Shown: one piece after another, positions 1 through 7,114 of the stretch
Layout: every line of letters starts with the position of its first letter
Numbering within the stretch: the first letter of the stretch is position 1
Origin: a virus
Length of the DNA stretch: 27,737 bases
Direction: 5' to 3' (one strand)
IMG/VR virus record: IMGVR_UViG_3300042350_006544
Coordinates: 1 to 27,737 of that record
Position numbers and translations under genes: made by a program
Notes under the pieces: generated by a model
Database searches by the model: none
Told to the model about the DNA's origin: nothing
Seen by the model: the letters and a program-made list of their open reading frames with translations, nothing else

Positions 1-228
1 ACTGATATGAGATTAGTAGCTGTTGACTGTGTTGCTGATCCATCGTGCCCCAAAGCATTTGTGAATGGTATTTTAGAGAGCAAACAGTTTGTTGTAGCAG
101 CAGATGGTTCACTTGAAGAATTCTTTGAAAAATTTGAAAATAGTCTTAAAAATTTACCCAGAAAGGAAGTTGAATCATTTTTAAAGGAGCAAATTCTTGG
201 TTTCTTTAAAATGTTAAAAACCAGTTAA
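1..228 (+). CDS. 21: Prohead core protease, C-terminal end (T4 gp21-like), 5'-partial
   Basis: The reading frame is open from the first base of the window (TD before the first Met), so this is the last ~75 residues of a gene that begins upstream; the ATG at 7 is internal. The stretch AVDCVADPSCPKAFVNGIL resembles the region after the catalytic core of T4-type prohead proteases, where a V-x-DPS-x-x-AFVNGI pattern is common. In T4 this serine protease matures the capsid by cutting scaffold, capsid and internal proteins after an (I/L)-x-E motif. Its place directly before core, scaffold and major capsid genes matches T4 order. The catalytic residues lie outside the window, so the call rests on this tail and on synteny. 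Confidence 0.72.
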   Translation, partial: TDMRLVAVDCVADPSCPKAFVNGILESKQFVVAADGSLEEFFEKFENSLKNLPRKEVESFLKEQILGFFKMLKTS

Positions 229-246
229 TTTTTAACTGAAAACAAC

Positions 247-257
247 TAAATAATTAT
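247..257 (+). promoter_or_regulatory. Late-type promoter TAAATA-N5-ATG
   Basis: TAAATA at 247-252 is followed by five bases and then the ATG at 258. In T4 the late element TATAAATA spans about -13 to -6, so +1 would fall on the A of the start codon. It lies in the short gap after the protease gene. Confidence 0.6.
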
Positions 258-569
258 ATGCCATTGAAATCAGGAAGCTCACAGAAAGTGATCAGTCAGA
301 ATGTTAAGACTGAAATGGATAAATTCAAGAAGACCGGTAAAATCGGAACATCTAAGCCTGAATCCAAAGCTGCAGCACAAAAACAGGCTGTTGCTATTGC
401 TCTTAAGAAAGCTGGCAAAAGCCAAGTTAGTGAGCAGCAAAATATAATTTCCTTTTTAAAAGCGGTTTCTCAGAAAAATTATTCTGAAGCAAATAAATAT
501 TTACAGGAAGTGGTTAATTCGAAGCTTAAAGCTAGAATAGAAGCTGCTTCCAAAAGCAAAATTTTTTAA
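258..569 (+). CDS. Small prohead core protein, DUF6496-like N-terminus
   Basis: A 103-residue protein with two parts. Residues ~1-55 (MPLKSGSSQKVISQNV, then a KQAVAIALKKAGK stretch) match the basic motif I associate with DUF6496 phage proteins. Residues ~62-97 (ISFLKAVSQKNYSEANKYLQ...) form an amphipathic helix of the FLxAV-x(4)-YxEA kind seen in small T4-type prohead core proteins such as gp67. It sits between protease and scaffold, ends 3 nt before the scaffold start and has no Shine-Dalgarno site, but carries a late promoter abutting its ATG. I infer a core component cleaved during maturation; the two-part architecture is my reading and not a searched result. Confidence 0.6.
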   Translation: MPLKSGSSQKVISQNVKTEMDKFKKTGKIGTSKPESKAAAQKQAVAIALKKAGKSQVSEQQNIISFLKAVSQKNYSEANKYLQEVVNSKLKARIEAASKSKIF

Positions 570-572
570 TTT

Positions 573-1460
573 ATGGAAACAAAAAACATCGTTAACATTC
601 TAAGAGAAGCAACCAAAGATATTCTCACTGAAGATATTCTTAAGGAAATTGAAACAGCTTTTAATGACACAGTCAATGAAAGAGTAACTATTCATGTTGA
701 AAAGGCACTAGCTGAACAGGATTCAGATTATTCCAATAAGCTAGAGAAGCTCTTAGAAGCTATTGATGCAGATCACACAGTAAAATTAAACAAAGTAGTA
801 CAAGCAGTTGACGCCGATCGCGCCAAGAAACTTGAAACTGTTGTTGAGAAGTATCAGACTGCTCTTAATGATGAAGCAGCAAAGTTTAAGACCAATTTAG
901 TAGATCAAATCAGCAACTATCTTGATTTGTATCTGGAAGAAAAACTTCCTACAAAGGAATTGCAAGAAGCAGTAAACAACAAGAGAGCCATTGAAATTCT
1001 AAATGAACTTCGCGGCACTCTCTCAGTTGATATGGCACTTGCTAAAGAGTCAATCCGCGACGCAGTCGTCGATGGAAAGACCAAATTAGATGAAGCTGCA
1101 AAGCAGCTTGAAGACGCCAATTCCAAGGTTACTTCTCTAACAGAGAGCCTTGAGAAGACAAGAGCTACATTAGTACTTGAACAGAAACTATCTGGTTTAA
1201 ATGCCGAAAAGAAAGAGTATATGAAAAAAATGCTCGACGGCAAGTCAGAAAAGTTTATTGTAGAGAACTTTAAGTATACACTTGGTCTTTTCGAGAAAAC
1301 CGAAGAAGAACGTCTCCAGAATCTAAAGAACGAGGCTGTCACTGAAACAGTATCAAAAGAAGTTGACAGACCCGTAATCGAGGAATCGAAACAGGAAGCA
1401 AAGTCTGCAAGTAATGAACCAGCATTTGGTCTTTACATGTCAGAGCTTGGTAAGTATTGA
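573..1460 (+). CDS. 22: Prohead scaffold / core protein (T4 gp22-like)
   Basis: A 295-residue, highly charged, almost wholly helical protein between protease and major capsid protein, where T4 gene 22 lies. Residues ~45-105 hold three ~18-residue imperfect repeats of the type KLEKLLEAIDAD / KLNKVVQAVDAD / KLETVVEKY, expected to form a coiled coil. A second coiled coil runs over ~165-200. The C-terminus (LYMSELGKY) is short and hydrophobic, as expected for the part of a scaffold that contacts the shell. In T4 the scaffold builds the prohead core and is degraded by gp21. Its start is 3 nt after the preceding stop, so translation is probably coupled; no Shine-Dalgarno site is visible. Confidence 0.8.
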   Translation: METKNIVNILREATKDILTEDILKEIETAFNDTVNERVTIHVEKALAEQDSDYSNKLEKLLEAIDADHTVKLNKVVQAVDADRAKKLETVVEKYQTALNDEAAKFKTNLVDQISNYLDLYLEEKLPTKELQEAVNNKRAIEILNELRGTLSVDMALAKESIRDAVVDGKTKLDEAAKQLEDANSKVTSLTESLEKTRATLVLEQKLSGLNAEKKEYMKKMLDGKSEKFIVENFKYTLGLFEKTEEERLQNLKNEAVTETVSKEVDRPVIEESKQEAKSASNEPAFGLYMSELGKY

Positions 1461-1492
1461 TTTCGCTTTCTGTTGAGGCAGATCCTGAACAG

Positions 1493-1533
1493 TAAATAAA
1501 GGTCGACATTAGTAATAGGAAATTTATACTATT
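1493..1533 (+). promoter_or_regulatory. Putative late promoter region of the major capsid gene
   Basis: TAAATA lies at 1493-1498, which would give a leader of about 30 nt. A degenerate TTTATA-CTATT directly abuts the ATG at 1534 with the 5-nt spacing seen elsewhere. CTATT is the sequence I recall following strong T4 late promoters. Which element is used cannot be told from sequence. Confidence 0.4.
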
Positions 1534-3072
1534 ATGGCAAAACAAATCCGTCCTACACAGGCATACATTGATGAGTCTCGCGCTCGTGTGTTGCTTGAGA
1601 AGTGGGGTCCAGTATTGGACTACTCTTCCAACAACGTAAGAGCAATCGAAGACGATCACACACGTCTCAATACCGCCATTCTCTTGGAAAACCAAGAAAA
1701 ATGGTGCTTTGAGGCTAACAACGCTTCCGGTGGTACTGCAGGCGGCCTACCTTATGGTCAGGCTGGCTCAGGCGTATTCGGTGGTGAAACAGGTGGCGCC
1801 GGTTCATTCGGCAACCAGTTCCCATCACAGAATGATAACGCATACGCCGCAGGCGATGCTCGTCTTCCGAAGATTCTCATCCCAATGATCAGACGTACGT
1901 TCCCTGAGTTGATCACTAACGAAATCGTTGGTGTTCAGCCCATGAGCGGCCCTGTCGGACTTGCTTTCGCACTTCGTTACAAGTATGAGCCTACCAACTT
2001 AGGTTATCAGTCTGGTTCGTTGGACGCAAGTTCATCATCCCAGTACTACAACAACCTAAGAGGTCTCTCTGCTAACCCTGAATTGGGTTACCAGTACCTC
2101 GACACAAGATTCACTGGTGCTTCGTCATCAGCCTTGTCCGGGGCCACAGGTTTCTTCCAGATGCTCGATCAAGATCGTGGCGTTGCTCAGTTGCTCAGCC
2201 AGTTTGAGTTAACAAGCAATATCCCACAGATCGTGGTCAGCTTTGAGAAGACTGCAGTTGAAGCTGGTACACGTAGACTCGCAGCTCGTTGGTCAGTTGA
2301 ACTCGAGCAGGACTTGAAGAACATGAACGGTATTGATATCGACACTGAGCTCACAAACGCTATGTCTTATGAGCTACAGGCCGAAATCGATCGTGAAATG
2401 ATCATCAGAATGATTCAGACAGCACTCAACGCCGGTTACGGCCAAGGGTTCTCAGTCTGGTCACCTGCTTCAGCAGACGGCCGTTGGCTCGTCGAGCGCA
2501 ATCGTGACTTCTACCAGAGACTCATCGTTGAGGCTAACCGTATCGCTGTACGTAACCGCCGTGGTTCAGCTAATTTCGTTGTTGCAACACCTCGTGTGTG
2601 CGCAATCCTCGAAATGCTACCTGAATTCCAGTGGGCACCAGTACAGGGTAATGTTAATACTCAGCCAGTCGGAGTTGCAAAAGTGGGTTCCCTCGCAGGT
2701 CGCTTCAACGTGTATCGTGATACACGCACAGAGGCACAGTTCGAAGCAAATGCTGGCGGTAATTTCGGTGGCTCGGGTCCATTCCCAGCCAACGGTGTTA
2801 CAGTCGCAAATACTCGTACAACACGTCTTGAATATGCTCTCCTTGGCTACAAGGGTCCGGAATTCTACGACACTGGTATCATCTATTGTCCGTACATTCC
2901 AGTCATGGTGCAGAGAACAATTGGTCCAAATGACTTCGCTCCACGCGTTGGTCTATTGACCCGCTATGGTGTTGTTGACAACATCTTTGGCGCTAATCTC
3001 TACTATCATGTCATTATCCTTCAGGGTCTTGGCACAGCATTCCTACCTGGTCAGCAAGCTGTTTACTTCTAA
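1534..3072 (+). CDS. 23: Major capsid protein (T4 gp23-like)
   Basis: A 512-residue protein with the hallmarks of the T4 gp23 family: RRTFPELITNEIVGVQPMSGP near residue 115, an ARWSVELEQDLKNMNGID segment near 250, EIDREMI near 285, GKYRVY-like RFNVYRDTRTEAQ near 390, and a C-terminal GYKGPEFYDTGIIYCPYIPVMVQRTIGPNDF. T4 gp23 is 521 aa and loses 65 residues to gp21. Here a comparable cut could follow E60 (WCFE, then ANNASGG, where a Gly-rich stretch begins). P3 would then be Cys and not Ile/Leu, so the site is only likely. GC content and codon use look higher than in neighbours, as expected for a highly expressed gene. A strong terminator follows. Confidence 0.96.
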   Translation: MAKQIRPTQAYIDESRARVLLEKWGPVLDYSSNNVRAIEDDHTRLNTAILLENQEKWCFEANNASGGTAGGLPYGQAGSGVFGGETGGAGSFGNQFPSQNDNAYAAGDARLPKILIPMIRRTFPELITNEIVGVQPMSGPVGLAFALRYKYEPTNLGYQSGSLDASSSSQYYNNLRGLSANPELGYQYLDTRFTGASSSALSGATGFFQMLDQDRGVAQLLSQFELTSNIPQIVVSFEKTAVEAGTRRLAARWSVELEQDLKNMNGIDIDTELTNAMSYELQAEIDREMIIRMIQTALNAGYGQGFSVWSPASADGRWLVERNRDFYQRLIVEANRIAVRNRRGSANFVVATPRVCAILEMLPEFQWAPVQGNVNTQPVGVAKVGSLAGRFNVYRDTRTEAQFEANAGGNFGGSGPFPANGVTVANTRTTRLEYALLGYKGPEFYDTGIIYCPYIPVMVQRTIGPNDFAPRVGLLTRYGVVDNIFGANLYYHVIILQGLGTAFLPGQQAVYF

Positions 3073-3149
3073 ACAAAGTACTCACTTCTGTCCTGATAGG
3101 CAGGGGATCAAAAGAAAATATTTTCACCTGGTCAGTCCCAGGAAATTTA

Positions 3150-3181
3150 AAAAAGGGCCTCTTGCGGGGCCCTTTTTTTTT
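3150..3181 (+). terminator. Rho-independent terminator after the capsid gene
   Basis: An A-run and AGGGCC, an eight-base loop, then GGCCCT and a run of nine T. The GC stem plus T-tract is a textbook intrinsic terminator about 80 nt after the capsid stop. Confidence 0.92.
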
Positions 3182-3223
3182 GGAAAAAAAACTATATAAT
3201 GGAAAAAAGTGTAAAATCTAGAA

Positions 3224-3235
3224 TAAATACTTTAT
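3224..3235 (+). promoter_or_regulatory. Late-type promoter TAAATA-N6-ATG
   Basis: AATAAATA ends at 3229 and the ATG follows after six bases (CTTTAT). The expected transcript would have a leader of at most one base. Confidence 0.6.
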
Positions 3236-3769
3236 ATGGCAACAACAGTAACAGCTCCTTTTTCTACTAATGCTACCAATACTGCTACATTCAACAGTGC
3301 AGTTTCTTCATTTACAGCTTATATTCCAGCTTCTGGTTTAATTGATAGTAATTTCCCAACAGGGGTTCTATCCGGCAGCAGCACAGTTTACAGTGGGTCT
3401 CTTTCATTTGTACTCACAGCCATAGCTGGTAACACCATTGCTGGTGGAAATACATCTGTGTTATTGACCCTGTCAGGTGCACCTGGTAATAATCTTTTCT
3501 ACGGCTTTGTCAAATCAAGCTCTTACATACCAACAACAAGAATAGCTACATTTGCTATTGGATTCTTTGGTTCTGATTTTATCAGCACAACCGTTAACCT
3601 ATCAGCTAACGGTGTTTCCAATGTGGTTGTTGCAGATCCAACTCTTACATCACCATTTGAAATAGCATTCCAATACGTACCAGGCTCTGACAATGATGTG
3701 CTTGGTGGCAATGTTTCTTACATACACACTGTATCAGACTTCCTCAGAAGACTGAATCTTAACGGCTAA
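3236..3769 (+). CDS. Unknown beta-rich protein, probably virion-associated
   Basis: A 177-residue protein rich in Ser, Thr, Ala, Val and Asn with few charged residues, alternating hydrophobic/polar strands and almost no predicted helix until the last ~15 residues (IHTVSDFLRRLNL). This composition is typical of phage surface or decoration proteins. It has its own late promoter and follows the major capsid gene and its terminator, which would suit a head decoration or other structural role, but I recognise no family. Its stop codon directly abuts the stop of queF on the other strand, with no bases between. Confidence 0.7.
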   Translation: MATTVTAPFSTNATNTATFNSAVSSFTAYIPASGLIDSNFPTGVLSGSSTVYSGSLSFVLTAIAGNTIAGGNTSVLLTLSGAPGNNLFYGFVKSSSYIPTTRIATFAIGFFGSDFISTTVNLSANGVSNVVVADPTLTSPFEIAFQYVPGSDNDVLGGNVSYIHTVSDFLRRLNLNG

Positions 3770-4684
3770 TTACTGCCGCGGTGTTTTAACAAAATACTTG
3801 TATTGATCCACAAGCACTTTATCTAGTAATTCTGCCTTGTTTGCTCTGGTAGGATTAATATCAATGCCACCTCTGCGCACATACAAGCATGATACTACAA
3901 GTTCTTCTGGTTCAAATCTGTCATAAATTCTCTTGTAAATTGTTTCACAAATTTCTTCATGAAAGTGACATTCGTCTCTGAATGATACAATGTACTTTAA
4001 TACAGAAGTTGTATTGAACAAATGCTTACCTTTGTAATGAATATAAACATCACCCCAATCCGGCTGCGATGTCACCCTGCAATTACTCTTCAATAGAGCA
4101 GAATGAAATCTCTGAACTCTTGACTCAGCAAGCAACTCAGTACTCAGCAAATTAGGATTCTCCTTATAATCTGCAGTCTCAATAGTTGTAACGTCAATGA
4201 GTTTCTCAAGAGTAGGATAAGAACCATTACTAAAGATAGGCGGATAATAAACACTATCATCAACTGCAGCGGTCAAACGAACATAGACCCGTACTTCTGT
4301 TTCTAATAGATTAGATAGATCAGTAGCAATTTTTGCTTGTAGCTCATTCAACACATGCACAACATTGCCGCTGAATACCTCCATGTTGAAAGAATTCATG
4401 TACAGCTTAATTGACTTGGATTCCACAATATATTTGTTGTTAGCAGGATACACAATCTTAGCTACAGCTGCAATGGGCATGCCGTGATCTGTTAAGCATG
4501 AAACTTCATATGCATTCCAGATATCATAACCTGCAAAGGGTGGTGCATCATCACTGATATCCAAGTGTTTTCTGTTATTAGCCCGGGGCTCTCTAACGAG
4601 AAGAGATGGATCATAGGTACTCTTGTATCCTGTTATTCTGCCCAGATGCTTTGATATGTTGCTGTTATCTAATTGCGTATTCAT
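3770..4684 (-). CDS. queF: NADPH-dependent 7-cyano-7-deazaguanine reductase (QueF, long form)
   Basis: QueF reduces preQ0 (7-cyano-7-deazaguanine) to preQ1 (7-aminomethyl-7-deazaguanine) with NADPH. This 304-residue protein has the two-domain, bacterial long-form layout (E. coli QueF is 282 aa). ESKSIKLYMNSFN at ~88-100 is the signature of the substrate-binding N-terminal T-fold. SNCRVTSQPDWGDV at ~200-213 carries the catalytic Cys202 and Asp209. FHEE at ~241-244 and RRGGIDINPTRAN at ~270-282 complete the C-terminal catalytic half. All key residues are present, so it should be active. It is the last gene of the modification operon, overlapping the kinase gene by 20 nt. It could serve queuosine salvage, but the DpdA-like gene upstream points to DNA modification. 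Confidence 0.95.
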   Translation of the reverse strand: MNTQLDNSNISKHLGRITGYKSTYDPSLLVREPRANNRKHLDISDDAPPFAGYDIWNAYEVSCLTDHGMPIAAVAKIVYPANNKYIVESKSIKLYMNSFNMEVFSGNVVHVLNELQAKIATDLSNLLETEVRVYVRLTAAVDDSVYYPPIFSNGSYPTLEKLIDVTTIETADYKENPNLLSTELLAESRVQRFHSALLKSNCRVTSQPDWGDVYIHYKGKHLFNTTSVLKYIVSFRDECHFHEEICETIYKRIYDRFEPEELVVSCLYVRRGGIDINPTRANKAELLDKVLVDQYKYFVKTPRQ

Positions 4685-5243
4685 TAAGTTTTATTTTAAT
4701 TGCTTCCATTCGATCTTCCACTGTTCCTTTTAAAATAGTTACCTTTCCCTTCAACCTTTCATCTGACAACCAAAAATTTTCATACTTATCAATAATTGCA
4801 TCTCTAAATTCTTTATTAACACTTCTCTCACCATCATCAACTAACGGAACATCATGAGGACTTGGATAGAAAATATGATCATACCTATGAATATGATTCA
4901 CATAATACATCAATCCCAAGCTATTGGACACAGGAAAATCGTTTAATCTATCCGTTGCAAAATAACTCGTAAACACCATGCCATCCATCAGACAGCGATC
5001 ATGCAATATGCCTTGAAATCCAAACCCCTTATAGTTATAAAACAAATTCTCATACTCTTTATTGAGAATTAAAGTTTGAGTTACATCATTTGCACCAGCT
5101 TCATTAATATCAACTCCATGCTCACGTTTAATTAGCCTCGTAACTTCATCTATATAGCAAAGCTTTGAACCGTAGTACTCCTTACACTTCTTTAAAAGAG
5201 TAGTCTTACCTGAACACTGTGGACCTGTAAAAGTAAAAATCAT
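4665..5243 (-). CDS. P-loop kinase / ATPase (AAA_28- or nucleotide-kinase-like)
   Basis: A 192-residue protein beginning MIFTFTGPQCSGKTTLL, a Walker A motif (GPQCSGKTT, residues 6-14). ILHDRCLMDGMVF at ~85-97 looks like the Walker B/DR-x(3)-D element of nucleoside or NadR-type kinases. Its length fits the AAA_28 and deoxynucleoside-kinase groups; the substrate cannot be read from sequence. I chose the ATG at 5243, which overlaps the upstream stop in an ATGA, over a GTG nine bases earlier. Position between Nmad1 and QueF suggests it phosphorylates a nucleotide or base-modification intermediate; that is inference. Confidence 0.75.
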   Translation of the reverse strand: MIFTFTGPQCSGKTTLLKKCKEYYGSKLCYIDEVTRLIKREHGVDINEAGANDVTQTLILNKEYENLFYNYKGFGFQGILHDRCLMDGMVFTSYFATDRLNDFPVSNSLGLMYYVNHIHRYDHIFYPSPHDVPLVDDGERSVNKEFRDAIIDKYENFWLSDERLKGKVTILKGTVEDRMEAIKIKLNEYAIR

Positions 5244-5587
5244 TTGCCCCACTTACCATTATATACTATTTCTGCAATAATGCCATACACAGAAGAGTCT
5301 CTAAATGCATCCATGACAGGTTCATTAGCCGAATTCATGGCTTTCTTTTTTAAGACTAAATTAATTAGACGCTGAATTTTGTCATTGAGACGCACCACAA
5401 TGGCAGAAACCGCTGCAAATTTGTCCTCTTGTTTCACCAGATCAGAACCTAAAGAAATATTGCCTGGACCATAATCAAACTGTTTTTTGCAAAATGTTTC
5501 GTACAATTCAGCTTGTATTTTTTGAAACTCTTTGCATGTTTCTGGAAAATTTTTCTCAACGTATTTAACAATGTCTTCTTTGTTCAT
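5240..5587 (-). CDS. Nucleotide modification associated domain 1 (Nmad1/DUF1599) protein
   Basis: A 115-residue protein with the DUF1599 pattern: FCKKQFDYGPGNISLG at ~32-47, a helix with LNDKIQRLINLV at ~67-78, then NEPVMDAFRDSSVYGIIAEIVYNGKW at ~88-113, where an acidic D-x(3)-D-x(4)-Y-x-I-I helix is expected. The family is named for its frequent company with DNA and nucleotide modification genes in phages. Biochemical role is not established as far as I know. It overlaps both neighbours by 4 nt (ATGA), so it is translated with the deazaguanine genes. Confidence 0.8.
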   Translation of the reverse strand: MNKEDIVKYVEKNFPETCKEFQKIQAELYETFCKKQFDYGPGNISLGSDLVKQEDKFAAVSAIVVRLNDKIQRLINLVLKKKAMNSANEPVMDAFRDSSVYGIIAEIVYNGKWGK

Positions 5588-6543
5588 AATCTTACCCCGT
5601 ATGGTACTTTACTTAAATTGAGCGCGCCAAGATTGCAACCACCAGCATAACTAATTGCACTCTGCAAGTCTTGCTTTATCTCTTCCATCTTCTCGAGATA
5701 TGTAAATGTATCAGTTTCCATAAGCTTCATTGTACCCTCAATATTTTTCTTTTCAATTTTATTTTGTACACTTGCAGAACCAAAGTATTGCTTGTATCGC
5801 CTCCCATTTGCATCTTTAACGAGCGGTGCAGGACTATCGGAGCAAGCAGCAAATACAGATCCACACATCACCATGCTCGCACCAGCTACAAGAGCTTTAG
5901 CAATATCACCATTGCAGCGCACCCCACCGTCAGCAATAATAGGTACATTTCTATCTTTAGCACATTCTATTATGCAGCTAAACATGGGATATGTAAATCC
6001 TGTTTTATCTTTAGTAGTACACGCATACCCACCGCCAATGCCGGCTTTTATAGCATCAGCACCAACATTATGCAAATATTCAACACCCTGAAAAGTTGCA
6101 ACATTACCTGCAATGATCTTTGCATTAGGTAGCACTTGCTTAATATGTTTAATTTGATCTGCTACTTTTGAATGATGACCATGTGCAACATCAATCGTTA
6201 TAAAGTCAACTCTCATCATGCTCTGTGCGATGGATGTTAATAAGCTCCTATCTTTTTGCTGTATTCCTACGCTTATGGAGATGGTATGAAACTCTTGAAG
6301 ATTAGCATAGCGTACAAAGTTGTTTATATCTTCATCAAACCTATGCATGATATAGAAATAGCCATGCTTATCCAGGAGCTTGCATATATCCACATCAATA
6401 CAACACTTCATATTAGCAGGTACAACTGGTAGCTTAAATGTACGAGATCCAAATATTATATCTGTATCAATCTCTGCTCTGGATTGCACTGAGTTAAAAT
6501 TCGGCTTGAGAAAAACATTTTCATAATGCAAAGATAAATCCAT
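5584..6543 (-). CDS. guaC: GMP reductase-like enzyme (IMPDH/GMPR family)
   Basis: A 319-residue TIM-barrel protein. YENVFLKPNF at ~7-16, VVPANMKCCID at ~40-50, AIKAGIGGGYACTTKDKTGFTYPMF at ~164-188 with catalytic Cys175, and IIADGGVRCNGDIAKALVAGASMVMCG at ~202-228 are all present. The CTT-K-x-KTG-x-x-YP segment is more like GMP reductase than IMP dehydrogenase, and no CBS pair interrupts the barrel. GMP reductase converts GMP plus NADPH to IMP and ammonia. The substrate loop reads GIGGGYAC and not GIGPGSVC, so specificity should be confirmed. It starts 1 nt after the formyltransferase stop. I infer a role in disposing of guanine freed by DNA base exchange, or in reshaping the purine pool. Confidence 0.85.
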   Translation of the reverse strand: MDLSLHYENVFLKPNFNSVQSRAEIDTDIIFGSRTFKLPVVPANMKCCIDVDICKLLDKHGYFYIMHRFDEDINNFVRYANLQEFHTISISVGIQQKDRSLLTSIAQSMMRVDFITIDVAHGHHSKVADQIKHIKQVLPNAKIIAGNVATFQGVEYLHNVGADAIKAGIGGGYACTTKDKTGFTYPMFSCIIECAKDRNVPIIADGGVRCNGDIAKALVAGASMVMCGSVFAACSDSPAPLVKDANGRRYKQYFGSASVQNKIEKKNIEGTMKLMETDTFTYLEKMEEIKQDLQSAISYAGGCNLGALNLSKVPYGVRL

Positions 6544-6544
6544 A

Positions 6545-7114
6545 TTAGCGCTCTAAAATTTTATATGCTATGAAAAAGCTTTTCCACAGATCAAGTGCAG
6601 TATCTCGTAATACTCCATAAACACCATCTAATGACAGCCCCTCAATACTTGTGCCCTGGCTCATTAGTATCTCTCCCTCATCAACACCCGGTACCACTCT
6701 ATGTATTACACACCCTGCTAATTTATACCCCTCAGTAAAAGCTCTTTCTTGTGGATTGAATCCCTTTAATGCAGGATACCTATCAATTAACCCGGGATGC
6801 AAGTTATACATTTCATATTTCTCACAAATCTCTTTGGGGATAATTCTTAGAAATCCGTGCAACGTTACTACAGGGTTTTTAAAGCAGCTCAAAGCATTCT
6901 CATAATCACTTATTGCTGGCTTCTGTGGCAGTTGAATCCAGATATTTTCATTAAGTTTTTGTGATCTAAATTTTGTTATTTCAATTAACTTTGCATTTGT
7001 TTTTACGTGACCCTGCTTATTTGTTACAATACAATCAGGGTACATGCCAAGTGCATTACTGAGATCGTTTATCTCAGTACCTGTTTGTGAGAAAAATGTT
7101 ACCCAAGGTCTCAT
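6545..7114 (-). CDS. Formyltransferase (PurN / formyl_trans_N fold)
   Basis: A 189-residue protein with the catalytic triad of 10-formyltetrahydrofolate-dependent transferases: YNLHPGLIDRYPALKGFNPQERAF at ~103-126 supplies Asn104 and His106, and VVPGVDEGEIL at ~140-150 supplies Asp145. TLHGFLRIIPKEI at ~84-96 is the usual strand and turn before the triad. Length and motifs fit GAR transformylase-like or amine-formylating enzymes. It overlaps the DpdA-like gene by 4 nt (ATGA). Since QueF in the same operon makes a primary amine (preQ1), the simplest reading is formylation of the preQ1 aminomethyl group, free or in DNA. I recall formyl-preQ1 being reported in phage DNA. A purine-synthesis role is the alternative. 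Confidence 0.88.
   Translation of the reverse strand: MRPWVTFFSQTGTEINDLSNALGMYPDCIVTNKQGHVKTNAKLIEITKFRSQKLNENIWIQLPQKPAISDYENALSCFKNPVVTLHGFLRIIPKEICEKYEMYNLHPGLIDRYPALKGFNPQERAFTEGYKLAGCVIHRVVPGVDEGEILMSQGTSIEGLSLDGVYGVLRDTALDLWKSFFIAYKILER

Noticed and set aside
917-1695. Minus-strand open frames under the scaffold and capsid genes
   Set aside because: They are mirror frames of strongly coding plus-strand genes, Ser/Phe/Leu-rich and without promoters or ribosome-binding sites.
2504-3199. Plus-strand frames in the capsid gene and running into its terminator
   Set aside because: Out of frame with gp23, and the second one reads through the terminator hairpin as KKGPLAGPFFFGKK, a typical artefact.
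5671-6132. Plus-strand 153-codon frame opposite the GMP reductase gene
   Set aside because: The opposite strand encodes an enzyme with all family motifs; this frame is Cys/Ser/Ile-rich shadow sequence.
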